Shown here one piece after another: positions 13,483 through 23,338 of a DNA stretch of 64,000 nucleotides. Location of the stretch: positions 157,644 to 221,643 of the IMG/VR virus record IMGVR_UViG_3300026292_000003. One strand, written 5' to 3'. Each line of letters starts with the position of its first letter. The first letter of the stretch is position 1. Source of the DNA: a virus. The notes under the pieces are model-generated. The model was not told the origin of the DNA. It worked only from the letters and a program-made list of their open reading frames with translations, and searched no databases. A program made the position numbers and the translations under genes.

Positions 13483-14785
13483 TCAAAATGAAAACGGCTT
13501 ATGGAGATTTGATCCAAAAAAGCACGTAGTTCCTGCTGACCAAATAGAAACAAAAGTAGTTGAAAACGATCAATGGAAAAATATACACAGTAACAGTTGG
13601 TGTCCAATTCCGTTTAATACAATAAGCTGGCATCCTAGTGGGCATATATCAAGATGTATGATGAGTGACGACAATATGGGAACTCATTATGACAGTGAAC
13701 ATATGCAAAGGTTAAGAAGAGATATGTTAGCTGGTAAGTGGGATACTTATGGATGTACTAGCTGTCTTAACAAAGAAAAGAAAGGTTATCGTAGTCAACG
13801 TATGAGTTGGCTAAGACATGATAAGATTAAGCATCTAGGAAATCCAGAACCTTATCGTAATCCAAAATTAACCGGTAATCAGATAAGTCATTTGTTTATT
13901 AATTTTTCAAATGTATGTAATTTTAAATGTAGAATGTGTAGTGCAAACTTTAGTAATAGTTTGATACCTGAAAACAAGCATATGTTAGAAAAATTTCCAC
14001 TTGAATATAAAAAGGTTCCACTTCAGAATCAAAAAAACTTTAATGATATTATTGGATATTTAGAAAAGAACTTAGACATACTACCTGGTATAAAAAGTAT
14101 TTGGATGACAGGAGGAGAGCCCTTCATGACTGATGATCCATACAAACTGATTGACTTAATTGTAGAACACGGCAAGCCAGAAGAACTTGATATAGTTATT
14201 ACTACAAATGGATCAAAATTAGATTTTGAAAAGTTAGAAAAGTTTAACAAAGTTAAAAAATTAACATTAGATTTAAGTATTGATGCAGTAGGACCTTTGT
14301 TTGAATATATGAGAAGTAATAAGGTTTATACTTGGAGTCAAATGGAAAATACTTGTGGTAAATTATATGAATATAAAAAAGTAAATAAGAAATGGTTTGA
14401 TTTTTTTATTAATAGCAGTTACCAAATATTTAATTATGATAACTTATTAGAATTTTACGATTTTATATATGATCATAAATGTGAAAGTAATATAAGAATG
14501 TTAATGTTTCCTGAACATTTTAGAGTGGGTAACTTGCCAAAAGTATTTAAAGATGAAGCTAGAGCAATGTGTGATAAGATAGAATTAAGGTATGGAAATA
14601 GAAATGTACATAAGATTAAAATTCTAGATGATATTAGAACTGCATTAGATATTGAAGAACCTTACTTACATAGAACTTTAAGAGTAGTACCAGAACAAGA
14701 TAAATTTAGAGGAGTATACTTAACTGACTATCACGATAAACTAGCTGACTTAATATATGGACCAAAACAATTATGCCTGTTTTAA
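13472..14785 (+). CDS. Radical SAM protein with N-terminal SPASM/twitch-like Cys domain (copy 2)
   Basis: 437 residues, tandem paralogue of the previous gene with an extra 40-residue N-terminus. It repeats SWCPIPFNTISWHPSG, SRCMMS, GCTSC, then CNFKCRMC, GGEPFM and TTNGSK. The two differ mainly in the C-terminal third, where the substrate normally binds, so they may act on related but different targets or on two sites of one target. Cotranscribed with the endolysin and the P-loop-like gene behind it. Confidence 0.8.
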   Translation: MKNNQNENGLWRFDPKKHVVPADQIETKVVENDQWKNIHSNSWCPIPFNTISWHPSGHISRCMMSDDNMGTHYDSEHMQRLRRDMLAGKWDTYGCTSCLNKEKKGYRSQRMSWLRHDKIKHLGNPEPYRNPKLTGNQISHLFINFSNVCNFKCRMCSANFSNSLIPENKHMLEKFPLEYKKVPLQNQKNFNDIIGYLEKNLDILPGIKSIWMTGGEPFMTDDPYKLIDLIVEHGKPEELDIVITTNGSKLDFEKLEKFNKVKKLTLDLSIDAVGPLFEYMRSNKVYTWSQMENTCGKLYEYKKVNKKWFDFFINSSYQIFNYDNLLEFYDFIYDHKCESNIRMLMFPEHFRVGNLPKVFKDEARAMCDKIELRYGNRNVHKIKILDDIRTALDIEEPYLHRTLRVVPEQDKFRGVYLTDYHDKLADLIYGPKQLCLF

Positions 14786-15534
14786 CAAGACCTCAACATA
14801 GAACATACACAATAGTTTATAATACAGGATTACCTGGAGAATGGTTTTCTTGGTTTATTAATATGCATCATGGATTTCCACGTATTGATTTATTAGATAT
14901 TAGAACAGAAACTACAAAGCCTGGGCAAGAACCTATTGCACATCAAGGTAGAGTGTGGGTTCCAGAAAGTAGAAAATTTGAAAATCATGAAGGTGAATAT
15001 TGGACTATTGAACGTAACCATTTTTATACTGCTATAGAAAAAGGTTTAGAAATGGGTGTAGGTGATTTTGATAAATTAATAATTAAAATACATCCATATC
15101 ATTACTTAAATTATATATGGGATAATTTTAAAAAGATACATAACAAAGATACTAATATAACAAATCATATTGTATTAGAAGTAAGCGATAAAGACATATT
15201 AGGTATACTAGAAGCTGATCATGAATTTTATCGTCCTAGGCATAGACCTAAGTTTCAATATAGTGTTACTCCCCAATGGGAAGGATTGTCATATGATACA
15301 GATGGTGATCTACCTGTGTTTAATGACTTTAATGAAGGTTATGTACACTATAAAAGTCAATTTGAAGAAAAAGGTGTACACGTAGATAAGATAGATGTTG
15401 CAAAAATATTCCAACAAGATGTAAGTGAATACTATAAATTATTACATATATTAGATAGCCCACCTTTAAAAAAATGGAAAACCCTAGTAAAAGAATATAC
15501 AGATTTTAGATTTGATGGTATAAAATTTACTTGA
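14773..15534 (+). CDS. Possible sulfotransferase-like (P-loop) protein
   Basis: 253 residues. It begins with a strand and turn, TIVYNTGLPGEWFSWFINMH, in the position of a sulfotransferase phosphate loop but without a Lys. It ends with an acidic/aromatic helix region (VSEYYKLLHILD), as in phage sulfotransferase-like proteins. PAPS binding cannot be shown. It overlaps the second radical SAM gene by 13 bases, suggesting a shared pathway. Confidence 0.45.
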   Translation: MPVLTRPQHRTYTIVYNTGLPGEWFSWFINMHHGFPRIDLLDIRTETTKPGQEPIAHQGRVWVPESRKFENHEGEYWTIERNHFYTAIEKGLEMGVGDFDKLIIKIHPYHYLNYIWDNFKKIHNKDTNITNHIVLEVSDKDILGILEADHEFYRPRHRPKFQYSVTPQWEGLSYDTDGDLPVFNDFNEGYVHYKSQFEEKGVHVDKIDVAKIFQQDVSEYYKLLHILDSPPLKKWKTLVKEYTDFRFDGIKFT

Positions 15535-15559
15535 CATTGATAAGAATAAGTGTTATATT
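15531..15559 (+). promoter_or_regulatory. Sigma70 promoter
   Basis: TTGACA (15531-15536) overlaps the stop of the previous gene; 17-bp spacer; TATATT (15554-15559). Confidence 0.85.
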
Positions 15560-15589
15560 GTTAATACAATTTTGTAACGGAGTTATTTT

Positions 15590-16039
15590 ATGACTATGCA
15601 TCTAGCACGTGGTCTTACCACGTTGAATACTAAAAAACGTAAAGCAAAGAAAAGAAAATCTGCTGATCATTATATTGCTGGATGGCGTAAGCAAAATAAA
15701 TTCTATAAAGAAAAAGGTTTAGAAATGATGACACTAGATGAATATATTGACTATGTTCATGGTGTCTATAAACCTAAACAAGAACCTCGAGCAGTACAAG
15801 CACCATGGCACCATACTGATTCTGCATATCATAGGGAATCCCCAAAAGTTCCTAGCAGTAATTCAAAGCATGGTATTGGTACTGCCACTAAAAGACCATC
15901 TATGCAATACACAGGTGAACGTAAACTAGTAGGTATTGCTATGATGCACAAAAGTAATTTAGTTCCTGTATTTGCAGATGATGACGATAAAACAGGATCT
16001 AAACAAGCCACTGAAATCGCACAGATGCGAAGGAACTAA
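15590..16039 (+). CDS. Conserved-type phage protein, basic N-terminus
   Basis: 149 residues, ribosome site ACGGAG. A strongly basic N-terminus (TKKRKAKKRKS) is followed by WRKQNKFYKEKGLEMMTLDE and a region rich in Ser/Pro/His. This pattern is seen in hypothetical proteins of T4-like marine phages. Nucleic-acid binding is plausible from charge. Function unknown. Confidence 0.65.
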   Translation: MTMHLARGLTTLNTKKRKAKKRKSADHYIAGWRKQNKFYKEKGLEMMTLDEYIDYVHGVYKPKQEPRAVQAPWHHTDSAYHRESPKVPSSNSKHGIGTATKRPSMQYTGERKLVGIAMMHKSNLVPVFADDDDKTGSKQATEIAQMRRN

Positions 16040-16043
16040 ATCA

Positions 16044-16346
16044 TTGGAAAGCAAAGTTTGGAGTGTGACTATAAATGGTCAGAACGATTGTGTTGTATTG
16101 ACTGATTTTGAAGCAATGCAAGTCAAGATGAAATTTATGCCAGATATTGAGATGTACGATATGACAGAACGTCATGGATTAAAACCAGCTCACTTGCATA
16201 AGTTAGATCGTAAAAAACAAAGCATACCAGGTCTATCTTGGATAGGTCCAGAACCTACATACACTAAAGGCGTTGGTCCAGGTATGTTTGGTGGTGCGGC
16301 AGATATGATTTGGGAATTTAAGGACCTAATGGATATGGATATTTAA
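16044..16346 (+). CDS. Unknown protein, TTG start
   Basis: 100 residues. Earlier in-frame starts lie inside the preceding gene; TTG 16044 has GAAGGA about nine bases upstream. Starts with VWSVTINGQNDCVVLTDFEA, a beta-rich region, and ends in a Gly-rich stretch (GVGPGMFGGAADMIWEF). Two bases separate it from the nucleotidase gene. No family recognised. Confidence 0.55.
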   Translation: MESKVWSVTINGQNDCVVLTDFEAMQVKMKFMPDIEMYDMTERHGLKPAHLHKLDRKKQSIPGLSWIGPEPTYTKGVGPGMFGGAADMIWEFKDLMDMDI

Positions 16347-16347
16347 T

Positions 16348-16929
16348 ATGGAAAAGATTATTTTAACTGATGTAGACGGAGTTCTACTAGATTGGGAGAC
16401 TGCTTTTTATGAATGGATGAAAAATAAAGGGTATGATGCAAAGAACGAAGGCATTTATAATATGGAAGCTGTTTTTGAAATGCGACAGGATAAAACAAAA
16501 GCATTAATTAGAGAATTTAATAATAGTGCGTGGATGGCTTATTTACAACCATTACGAGATGCTAGAAGTGGGGTAGCTAAATTAGTAGAAGCAGGATATA
16601 CGTTTCATGCTATAACTAGTATAAGTCTAGATCCTAATACAAAAGAATTGAGACAACAAAACTTAGATAGTGTATTTGGTAAAGGTGTATTTACAAAACT
16701 TGTTTGTCTAGATACTGGTGCTGACAAAGATGATGCATTAGCTGAATATAAAGATAGTGGATTATATTGGATTGAAGACAAGACAATGAATGCTAATCTT
16801 GGAGCAAGATTAGGTCTTAAGAGTATACTTATTACTCATAACCACAATAAAAATGATAGCGAATTAGATTCTTCTGTTCAACGAGCAGGCAAATGGACCG
16901 AAATAGTTGACATCGTTGTTAACTGTTAA
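16348..16929 (+). CDS. HAD-family 5'-nucleotidase-like phosphatase
   Basis: 193 residues. Motif I is LTDVDGVLLDW, motif II region is ITSIS, and WIEDK gives the acidic motif IV. This is the pattern of small HAD phosphatases such as 5'(3')-deoxyribonucleotidases, which would recycle nucleotides. A second HAD protein in this window (39002) carries a capsid-targeting-like leader; this one does not, so it probably acts in the cytosol early. Confidence 0.75.
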   Translation: MEKIILTDVDGVLLDWETAFYEWMKNKGYDAKNEGIYNMEAVFEMRQDKTKALIREFNNSAWMAYLQPLRDARSGVAKLVEAGYTFHAITSISLDPNTKELRQQNLDSVFGKGVFTKLVCLDTGADKDDALAEYKDSGLYWIEDKTMNANLGARLGLKSILITHNHNKNDSELDSSVQRAGKWTEIVDIVVNC

Positions 16930-17675
16930 ATTTCGTTATCACCATAAATTGTTAGAACTTCTGTTACTGCAACGTGTCTTTCTACGTCGCCTGTAGTAAA
17001 TTCTACTACACCAATTAAATTACTTTGTTTTTGTTTTAACAATTTAATAAATTCTTTGAGGCCATTGTGTTCAAAGCCTCTATCATGTTGTGCTAAATCT
17101 CCTGTTACTATAATTTTTGAATTATCACCAATACGTGTTAGCAACATCTTCATTTGAGATGGTGTTGCATTTTGCATTTCGTCAGCAATAATCCAACTGT
17201 TTTTGAAAGTTCTACCTCTCATATAAGCAAGTGGTGCAATTTCAATAACATTGTCCTCGATCATAGACTCGATTCTTTTGGGTGACCAGTATTCTTCCAT
17301 AACGTCAAAAATAGGTCTTGTCCATGGTGCCATTTTTTCAACAAGTGTTCCGGGTAGGAATCCGTGTTGTTCATCAACGGAAACAGCTGGTCTAGTAACA
17401 ACGATTTTTTCGCACTCACCATTATTATATGCGTCAATCGCAGAAAGAACACCAAGTAAGGTTTTACCTGTACCTGCTGGACCCATAGAAAATACTATAT
17501 TCTTTGTGTGGTCGTCAAGCATAGTTACATAGTCTTCTTGAGCTATGTTGCGTGGAATTATAGTCACGTGTTTTTTTCGTTGCTTGAATGCTTCTTTTAC
17601 GTGGATTACGTTACTGTTTTCGTAATGTTGTTGATAGTGTTGTTGTTTTTTTGTTTTTCGAGCTCGTTTAGCCAT
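16926..17675 (-). CDS. phoH: PhoH-like ATPase
   Basis: 249 residues from ATG 17675 (ribosome site CAGGAG); a longer frame to 17720 lacks one. Walker A GPAGTGKT, VTRPAVSVDEQHGFLPG, Walker B WIIADE, and GDLAQHD sensor. PhoH is common in marine phages and is linked to RNA metabolism and phosphate stress in hosts. N-terminus is basic (AKRARKTKKQQH). Convergent with the HAD gene, with a 4-base overlap. Confidence 0.9.
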   Translation of the reverse strand: MAKRARKTKKQQHYQQHYENSNVIHVKEAFKQRKKHVTIIPRNIAQEDYVTMLDDHTKNIVFSMGPAGTGKTLLGVLSAIDAYNNGECEKIVVTRPAVSVDEQHGFLPGTLVEKMAPWTRPIFDVMEEYWSPKRIESMIEDNVIEIAPLAYMRGRTFKNSWIIADEMQNATPSQMKMLLTRIGDNSKIIVTGDLAQHDRGFEHNGLKEFIKLLKQKQSNLIGVVEFTTGDVERHVAVTEVLTIYGDNEI

Positions 17676-17769
17676 ATTAACTCCTGTATTCGGGATGGAA
17701 GGCCCAATTTGCCTGCTCATAAGTATTTAACATCGAAAATCTCTAATTAACTGAATGTTAAATAAAAGT

Positions 17770-17777
17770 GATAAATA
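17770..17777 (+). promoter_or_regulatory. Late promoter GATAAATA
   Basis: Heads the 17797-23338 operon; the leader contains AAGTAAGGA before ATG 17797. Confidence 0.7.
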
Positions 17778-17796
17778 ATATAAAGTAAGGAATATT

Positions 17797-18324
17797 ATGA
17801 TGGATCAAAATTACATATTAAACAATTTAAAAGCTAATACTAGTAGGAATAGTGCATTAGAAACACTTATGAATTTAGAAAGTGTTATCGACCATGCTAA
17901 CATATATGCCTATCCTAATTGGATAGAAGGTGAAGTAGTTGAAGGACCTCATATTGATAGATATTGGGTTACAGTTACTTTAATGTATCCACATAAACTT
18001 ATGCCAGATCCAGAAGGTGCTGAAAGATTGTTAAAACATGGTTGCAAAGTATACTATGCTAAAGACGAATTAGAAACTGCGGCTAAATTAAAAAGTCCAG
18101 ATGATAGTGAAGGTCAAGATAATGCTAGTGAAAGACGACCAGGACAAACTAGAGCTAAGGTAGTTAAAAAACCAATTTGGTTAGTTACATTAGTAGTACC
18201 AAGAAAATTTATGGATGATATTGAAGCTAGTAAATTAAGAATAGAAGACCAAGCTATTAATAGTGATGCAGTAGAACAAGCAAACGTAGAGGCTATGGCA
18301 CCACAACCTGAAGGTGAAGTATAA
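17797..18324 (+). CDS. Conserved-type T4-like marine phage protein
   Basis: 175 residues. The N-terminal part (ILNNLKAN, then YAYPNWIEGEVVEGPHIDRY, VTLMYPHKLMPDPEGAERL) resembles a hypothetical protein found near structural genes in T4-like cyanophages. A variable acidic linker precedes KPIWLVTLVVPRKFMDD. Likely a late virion-assembly protein; function unknown. First gene of a late operon, overlapping the next by one base. Confidence 0.6.
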   Translation: MMDQNYILNNLKANTSRNSALETLMNLESVIDHANIYAYPNWIEGEVVEGPHIDRYWVTVTLMYPHKLMPDPEGAERLLKHGCKVYYAKDELETAAKLKSPDDSEGQDNASERRPGQTRAKVVKKPIWLVTLVVPRKFMDDIEASKLRIEDQAINSDAVEQANVEAMAPQPEGEV

Positions 18325-18794
18325 TGAGTATTCAAAATAATGATTTAGAAGATTTAATATCTACTGTAGTAAGCATAGACCAATATAAAAGTAAAATTGG
18401 TAAAGATGAGAATGTAGTGGTAATAGCATTTGATATAAAAGATAGCGACCCTGCAAAAGATTTAAGTCAATTTATTGAAACAGGACATGAATGTATTGAT
18501 GTAGATGTTTCACCTGGACCAACTAAAGATGGTACATATAAAGTTTTTATAGAATTAGAAAGAAATAGTAAGTTATTTGATTCTATTGATAAGATATTAA
18601 AAGACATTTCAAGAGTTGATAATTTAGCAAAGGATTTTAGATTTAAAGCATACAAGAGTGGTGATGTTCCTAAATCATGGAGCAAAGACAACTTTGAAAG
18701 GTTTGTTATTAGTAGCAGTTACGATTATCTATTAGCAAATAATTCAGAAGCTAAAAACATCACAGAAAGACTAAAATTCTTAAATAAATATTAG
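18324..18794 (+). CDS. Conserved-type late phage protein
   Basis: 156 residues. VVVIAFDIKDSDPAKDLSQF, then DVDVSPGPTKDGTYKVFIEL, a pattern I associate with T4-like marine phage hypotheticals. Helical C-terminus. Overlaps the preceding gene, so the two probably form a complex or are made in equal amounts. Function unknown. Confidence 0.6.
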   Translation: MSIQNNDLEDLISTVVSIDQYKSKIGKDENVVVIAFDIKDSDPAKDLSQFIETGHECIDVDVSPGPTKDGTYKVFIELERNSKLFDSIDKILKDISRVDNLAKDFRFKAYKSGDVPKSWSKDNFERFVISSSYDYLLANNSEAKNITERLKFLNKY

Positions 18795-18797
18795 CAC

Positions 18798-19016
18798 ATG
18801 GCAAAACAAGAATCTATTAAATTTTCTGGTCGTGTGTTAGACTCGTTACCGGGTTCCTTTTTTAAAGTGGAACTAGATAACGGACACAAAATAACAGGTG
18901 TTATGAGTGGAAAGATCAGAAAAAATAATATCAAGATTTTGCCTGGCGATAAGGTTGACATAGAAATGTCACCATACGATCTTAGTAAAGGTCGTATAGT
19001 TTTTAGGTATAAATAA
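18798..19016 (+). CDS. infA: Translation initiation factor IF-1
   Basis: 72 residues, exactly the usual bacterial IF-1 length. [37 protein letters not shown] and the end [15 protein letters not shown] match the S1/OB-fold IF-1 family throughout. IF-1 binds the 30S A site and controls start-codon selection together with IF-2 and IF-3. It lies in a late operon before the spanins and chaperones. A phage copy could bias initiation toward phage messages, including predicted leaderless late mRNAs; that link is inference. Confidence 0.9.
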   Translation: MAKQESIKFSGRVLDSLPGSFFKVELDNGHKITGVMSGKIRKNNIKILPGDKVDIEMSPYDLSKGRIVFRYK

Positions 19017-19020
19017 AAAT

Positions 19021-19506
19021 ATGTTTGGAATATTTGGAAGACTAAAAGTTTATTTTATAATGTTTGCGGCATTCGCAGTATTTGCCGGAGTCGCTTATTG
19101 GTACTATCAAAGTACACAAAAGCAGATTATAGCATATGCTAAAAATCAAGCAACATTAGAAACTACTGTAGAACTGCAAAAGCAGACTACATTAGCTCTA
19201 CAAAAAGACCTAAAGAAAGCAAATGATGCATTAGTAACACTAACTGACGAATTTGCTGAAAGTAGAAAAAACGTTAAAGAATTGGAAACAATCTTTAATC
19301 AATCTAAAGATGGAACTAAAAGAGACTTCGGTGAAGAATCAATTAAGAACCCAGAATATATTGAGGGCGAAATTAATAAAGGTTCAAATCAAGTTTTCAG
19401 ATGTTTTGAATTATTAAGTGGGCAGAAGCCTATGGAAGGTGATAAAAATGAAGAACAGTATATTAATTGTATTAATGGCACTACTAACTCTAACGGGTTG
19501 CAGTAG
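19021..19506 (+). CDS. i-spanin-like (Rz-type) protein
   Basis: 161 residues. One N-terminal membrane helix (FIMFAAFAVFAGVAYWYY) is followed by a long coiled coil (TLETTVELQKQTTLALQKDL, KKANDALVTLTDEF). This is the Rz layout. A lipoprotein gene begins inside its 3' end in another frame, the typical Rz/Rz1 arrangement. It would link inner and outer membranes in the last step of lysis. Confidence 0.75.
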   Translation: MFGIFGRLKVYFIMFAAFAVFAGVAYWYYQSTQKQIIAYAKNQATLETTVELQKQTTLALQKDLKKANDALVTLTDEFAESRKNVKELETIFNQSKDGTKRDFGEESIKNPEYIEGEINKGSNQVFRCFELLSGQKPMEGDKNEEQYINCINGTTNSNGLQ

Positions 19507-19810
19507 TCTAAAAGTACCACAAATACTAAAAGTTAACACAGCACCTATAGAGAAACATTCTTTAAAACTCCCTAAGGTTGATCAATATGATGCAAGATCA
19601 TTGGAGTGGATAGTTCTTACTCCTGACAATGTAGACGAAGTGTTTGCAAAACTAAAAGCTAATAACATAGACCTCGTACTTTTTGCTGTAACTGATGATG
19701 GATACCAAAACTTATCGCTTAATATGGCTGATATAATTAAATTGGTAAAACAACAAAAATCCATTATAGCGGCTTACGAAAAGTACTTGGACAATGAAGA
19801 AGCTCAATAA
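19448..19810 (+). CDS. o-spanin-like lipoprotein (Rz1-type)
   Basis: 120 residues from ATG 19448. Signal peptide with lipobox LTLTGCSS, then a Pro-containing region, then a folded C-terminal part ([20 protein letters not shown]). It starts 59 bases inside the i-spanin gene in a different frame. It is longer than lambda Rz1 but fits an outer-membrane lipoprotein spanin. Confidence 0.7.
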   Translation: MKNSILIVLMALLTLTGCSSLKVPQILKVNTAPIEKHSLKLPKVDQYDARSLEWIVLTPDNVDEVFAKLKANNIDLVLFAVTDDGYQNLSLNMADIIKLVKQQKSIIAAYEKYLDNEEAQ

Positions 19811-20471
19811 TCCTTGGTATATTCTTGGCGTTGAACCTAACGCATCGCTTACCGCGATAAAAAAAGCATATAAAAGATTAGCAATTAGAATGCACCCAGA
19901 CAAAGGTGGCTCTGTAGCTGATTGGTTAAATGTAAGTCAAGCATATGAAAAGATTTTAAAGAAAGAACACGTACCTGTAAAGAAAGGTAAAGATGTTAAA
20001 TATGTTGATATATACTTAACTATACAACAACAAATAAATGGTTTTGAAGGCTTTGTAGTAATAGATGAAGAAAAAGAATTATATTTAAAAGTAAAAATAC
20101 CAGCAGGTGCATTAAGAAATGATAAGTTTAGAGTAATACACAATGCTAAAAAGTACATTATAAATATTAAAGAAAAAGCAGATAAAGTCTTTACAAGACA
20201 AGGAAATAATGTTATAGTATATAAAAAGTTAGATATAATAGACATAATGAAACAAAAACCGTTTGTTGTTATATCTCCTTTAGGTGAATATCTCGAAGTA
20301 CAAATTCCACCAAATACAGATTCTGGAAGTATAATTGTCGTAAAAGGACAAGGCTTATACAACAGAAGAACAAAGAAAAGAGGAAACTTAAGAATTAACG
20401 TGAAAGTAAATATACCCACAGTGAACAAAGATAATGTTCAACAAATTATAAAAAGATTAAAAGATGACTGA
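19794..20471 (+). CDS. dnaJ: DnaJ-like cochaperone
   Basis: 225 residues. J domain at 1-60 with [20 protein letters not shown] and the HPD tripeptide (34-36) that stimulates DnaK. No Gly/Phe-rich linker or zinc finger. The rest resembles the two C-terminal substrate-binding domains ([50 protein letters not shown]), like CbpA/DjlA-class short J proteins. Overlaps the ClpA-type gene by 8 bases, so the two are coupled and may form a protein-remodelling unit. Confidence 0.85.
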   Translation: MKKLNNPWYILGVEPNASLTAIKKAYKRLAIRMHPDKGGSVADWLNVSQAYEKILKKEHVPVKKGKDVKYVDIYLTIQQQINGFEGFVVIDEEKELYLKVKIPAGALRNDKFRVIHNAKKYIINIKEKADKVFTRQGNNVIVYKKLDIIDIMKQKPFVVISPLGEYLEVQIPPNTDSGSIIVVKGQGLYNRRTKKRGNLRINVKVNIPTVNKDNVQQIIKRLKDD

Positions 20472-22725
20472 TATAGAAAAAATTGTTATAACTGCTATTA
20501 ACCTAGCAAAGAAATTTAGACACGAGTATGTTACTATTGAACATTTGTCGGCTGTTATATTAGATGACCCAGAAGTTCAAGCAATGTGTTATGAAGTACA
20601 AGCAGATCATGAACAGTTACAAATTTCATTAGTAAATTATTTAGAGCATGATTGTAAAGAATTAATAAAAAGTAAAAAAGAAGAACCTAATCCATTTAAG
20701 ACTCAAATGTTAGAAAGGGTTTTTAACAGAGCATTAACTCAAGCATTGTTTCAAGGTAAGAAAGCAATTAATCAGTTAGATTTAGTATTAAGTATATTAG
20801 GTGAAGAACATAGTGTTGCGGCAACATATGCAGATCAATGTGGACTTAATAAAAATAAAGTTATGGCTTGGATGCAAGATACAGCTCAAGCACAAATTGA
20901 TACAATATTTACAGCCATGCCACCAGGTATGGATCCTTATGGACACAATGGTCCACAAACTCCACTTGCAGTATTAAATCAATATTGTAATAATCTAAAT
21001 GAAGCAAGTCAAGACTTTGATGATGTAGTAGGGCGTAGAGATGTGTTAAGAGATTTAGTTCAAACTGTAGCACGTAAGAAAAAATCAAATGCAGTATTAA
21101 CAGGAGGCAGTGGTGTAGGTAAAACAGCCATTGTACAAGGATTAGCAAAATTAATTGTAGAAGGTAAAGTTCCTGAAGTTATAAAAAGTAAAACTGTATG
21201 GGAACTTGATATGACAAAACTAGTAGCTGGTACAAAATACAGAGGTGACTTTGAAGAACGTATGAAGCAATTAGGAGAAGCATTACGAAAACAACCAGAC
21301 ATTATTTTATTCATAGATGAGATACATCAAATAATTGGTGCAGGTAGTACAAATCAATCAATGGACGCAGGTAATATGTTAAAGCCTGCATTAGCAAGTG
21401 GAACATTAAAAGTTATTGGTGCTACAACAGATGAAGAATATAGAAGAGTATTTGAGAAAGAAACTGCATTAGCACGTAGGTTTACAAAAGTATCAGTAGA
21501 TGAACCTAGTGTAAAAGATGCTAAAGAAGTATTAAAACATACTATAGTTTCTTATGAAGGATATCATGATGTAGAAATTACAGATGAGGCTTGTGAACTA
21601 GCAGTTGATTTAAGTCATCAATATATGTTTAATAAAAAGTTACCAGATAAAGCATTTGACATAGTTGATAGAGCCTGTGCATATAATACAATATTACCAG
21701 TAAAAGATAGATTAAAGGTTATTGGTGTAGATGAAATTAGAGCAGAAGTATCTAAACTTACTACAATACCTGAAGAACATTTAGGACTTTCAAAAGATAA
21801 AGAAACTGCTACTAAACATAGCGAAGTAAGATCATTCTTAGAAAAAACTGTATTTGGACAACAAGGTGCTATTAATCGTGTAGTTGATAGTATTACAGTT
21901 AGTATGGCAGGATTAAAAGATCCTGTTAAACCTATTGCAAGTTATTTGTTTACTGGTCCAACTGGTGTTGGTAAAACAGAATTAGCAAAAAGATTAGCAC
22001 AAGCAATGACTATGAAACTGGTACGTTATGATATGGCAGAATATCAAGAACGTCATACAGTATCAAAACTTATTGGATCACCTCCAGGATATGTAGGGTT
22101 TGCAGATGGAAAAGCAGGTGATGGTTTATTAATTACACAACTAGAAGATAATCCAAATTGTGTACTATTATTAGACGAAGTAGAAAAAGCACACCCAGAC
22201 TTAATGAGTGTATTATTAAGTTTATTAGACGAGGGTACAATTACAAGTAGTACTGGTAAAATAGTAAATGCAAAAAATGCAATAATTATTATGACTAGTA
22301 ACTTAGGTGCCAGAGATGCGTCAATTAAAAGTATAGGTTTTAACGAAGAAACTTATAATCACAAAGCAGTAGATGAAGCAATAAACAATTACTTCTCGCC
22401 AGAATTTCGTAATAGGCTTGATGGTATAGTAAAATTTAATTCATTATCACGTGAGAATATGAACAGTATTGTTATTAAATTCTTAAATGAATTAGAGAGT
22501 TATGTAGCTCAAAGAAACATAGAAATTTCTTGGGGTCCTGCATTACAAACTATGCTAGAAGATAAAGGGTATGATCCTCAGATGGGAGCAAGGCCTTTAG
22601 CAAGACTAATTAACGAAAAAGTAAAACTTCCATTAGCTAAATACTTACTAGATAGAGAAGGTAAGAAAAAGCTAAACTTAACAGTTGATTGGAAGAAAGA
22701 CGAGCTAGTAATTAATGGAAAATAA
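20464..22725 (+). CDS. clpA: ClpA-type AAA+ unfoldase with IGF loop
   Basis: 753 residues, close to E. coli ClpA (758). The order is a Clp N-domain; AAA-1 with Walker A GGSGVGKT and [15 protein letters not shown]; no ClpB-type middle domain; and AAA-2 with [27 protein letters not shown] and the sensor regions. SIGFNE at 623-628 places an Ile-Gly-Phe tripeptide where ClpA carries its ClpP-binding IGL loop, so it probably docks on ClpP rather than acting as a ClpB-like disaggregase. No phage ClpP is seen; it would use the host's. Confidence 0.85.
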   Translation: MTDIEKIVITAINLAKKFRHEYVTIEHLSAVILDDPEVQAMCYEVQADHEQLQISLVNYLEHDCKELIKSKKEEPNPFKTQMLERVFNRALTQALFQGKKAINQLDLVLSILGEEHSVAATYADQCGLNKNKVMAWMQDTAQAQIDTIFTAMPPGMDPYGHNGPQTPLAVLNQYCNNLNEASQDFDDVVGRRDVLRDLVQTVARKKKSNAVLTGGSGVGKTAIVQGLAKLIVEGKVPEVIKSKTVWELDMTKLVAGTKYRGDFEERMKQLGEALRKQPDIILFIDEIHQIIGAGSTNQSMDAGNMLKPALASGTLKVIGATTDEEYRRVFEKETALARRFTKVSVDEPSVKDAKEVLKHTIVSYEGYHDVEITDEACELAVDLSHQYMFNKKLPDKAFDIVDRACAYNTILPVKDRLKVIGVDEIRAEVSKLTTIPEEHLGLSKDKETATKHSEVRSFLEKTVFGQQGAINRVVDSITVSMAGLKDPVKPIASYLFTGPTGVGKTELAKRLAQAMTMKLVRYDMAEYQERHTVSKLIGSPPGYVGFADGKAGDGLLITQLEDNPNCVLLLDEVEKAHPDLMSVLLSLLDEGTITSSTGKIVNAKNAIIIMTSNLGARDASIKSIGFNEETYNHKAVDEAINNYFSPEFRNRLDGIVKFNSLSRENMNSIVIKFLNELESYVAQRNIEISWGPALQTMLEDKGYDPQMGARPLARLINEKVKLPLAKYLLDREGKKKLNLTVDWKKDELVINGK

Positions 22726-23338
22726 ACCAACATTAAAATTATTTTATGGATTATATGATACTTGTATTAAGTTAAATTCCATTCCGCTAGGCTACGAATT
22801 CAGTTATAACAAATTTTCAAAAGATGCTCACTTTCCAGGTTGGAGAGGTGTAAAGCATATTAATAGAAGCAAATCAACATATGATTGTTTAGTATATACA
22901 TCAAGCAAATATATAATCAATGATATATTAAAAAATGATTTTTTACAAAGTAAGATAGTATCTATACAACGTCCTATAAGTCAAAAGCATAAAGAAATGT
23001 TAAAGAAGAAAGATAGGAAAGTTATTTTAAGAGAATCTCTATGGTTTGGCAAATATAAGCATAGAGTACAATGCACTCATAATTGGGATAGACCAGTTAC
23101 AAAAGATGAGAGCTTTGAAATAGTACAATGGATATATAATAATTTTAAAAAATCTGAAACACGTATAGTTAATACTATGGGAGCTTATTTAGGTTATCAC
23201 AGAAAAAACCAACGATTAGCACCTATTCCTACAGTTTTTACTACAAACGAAGAGACTATAATGTTGTTTAAACTAACATTTAGTGATCGTTTGAACATGA
23301 ATATAGAAACAATCATTCAGGTAAACGATATAGATTAG
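22715..23338 (+). CDS. Unknown late protein
   Basis: 207 residues, overlapping clpA by 11 bases. Basic, rich in Tyr/Lys (LKLFYGLYDTCIKLN; HFPGWRGVKHINRSKS; ESLWFGKYKHRVQC). Ends in a beta-like stretch (IMLFKLTFSDRL). No membrane segment and no family recognised. Last gene of the 17.8 kb late operon. Confidence 0.55.
   Translation: MENKPTLKLFYGLYDTCIKLNSIPLGYEFSYNKFSKDAHFPGWRGVKHINRSKSTYDCLVYTSSKYIINDILKNDFLQSKIVSIQRPISQKHKEMLKKKDRKVILRESLWFGKYKHRVQCTHNWDRPVTKDESFEIVQWIYNNFKKSETRIVNTMGAYLGYHRKNQRLAPIPTVFTTNEETIMLFKLTFSDRLNMNIETIIQVNDID

Noticed and set aside
14773-15534. Kinase or GTPase call from the N-terminal loop
   Set aside because: The loop lacks the G-K-S/T of Walker A; only a weak sulfotransferase-like call is kept.
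20464-22725. Call as ClpB disaggregase
   Set aside because: No middle coiled-coil domain, ClpA length and an IGF loop argue for ClpA type.
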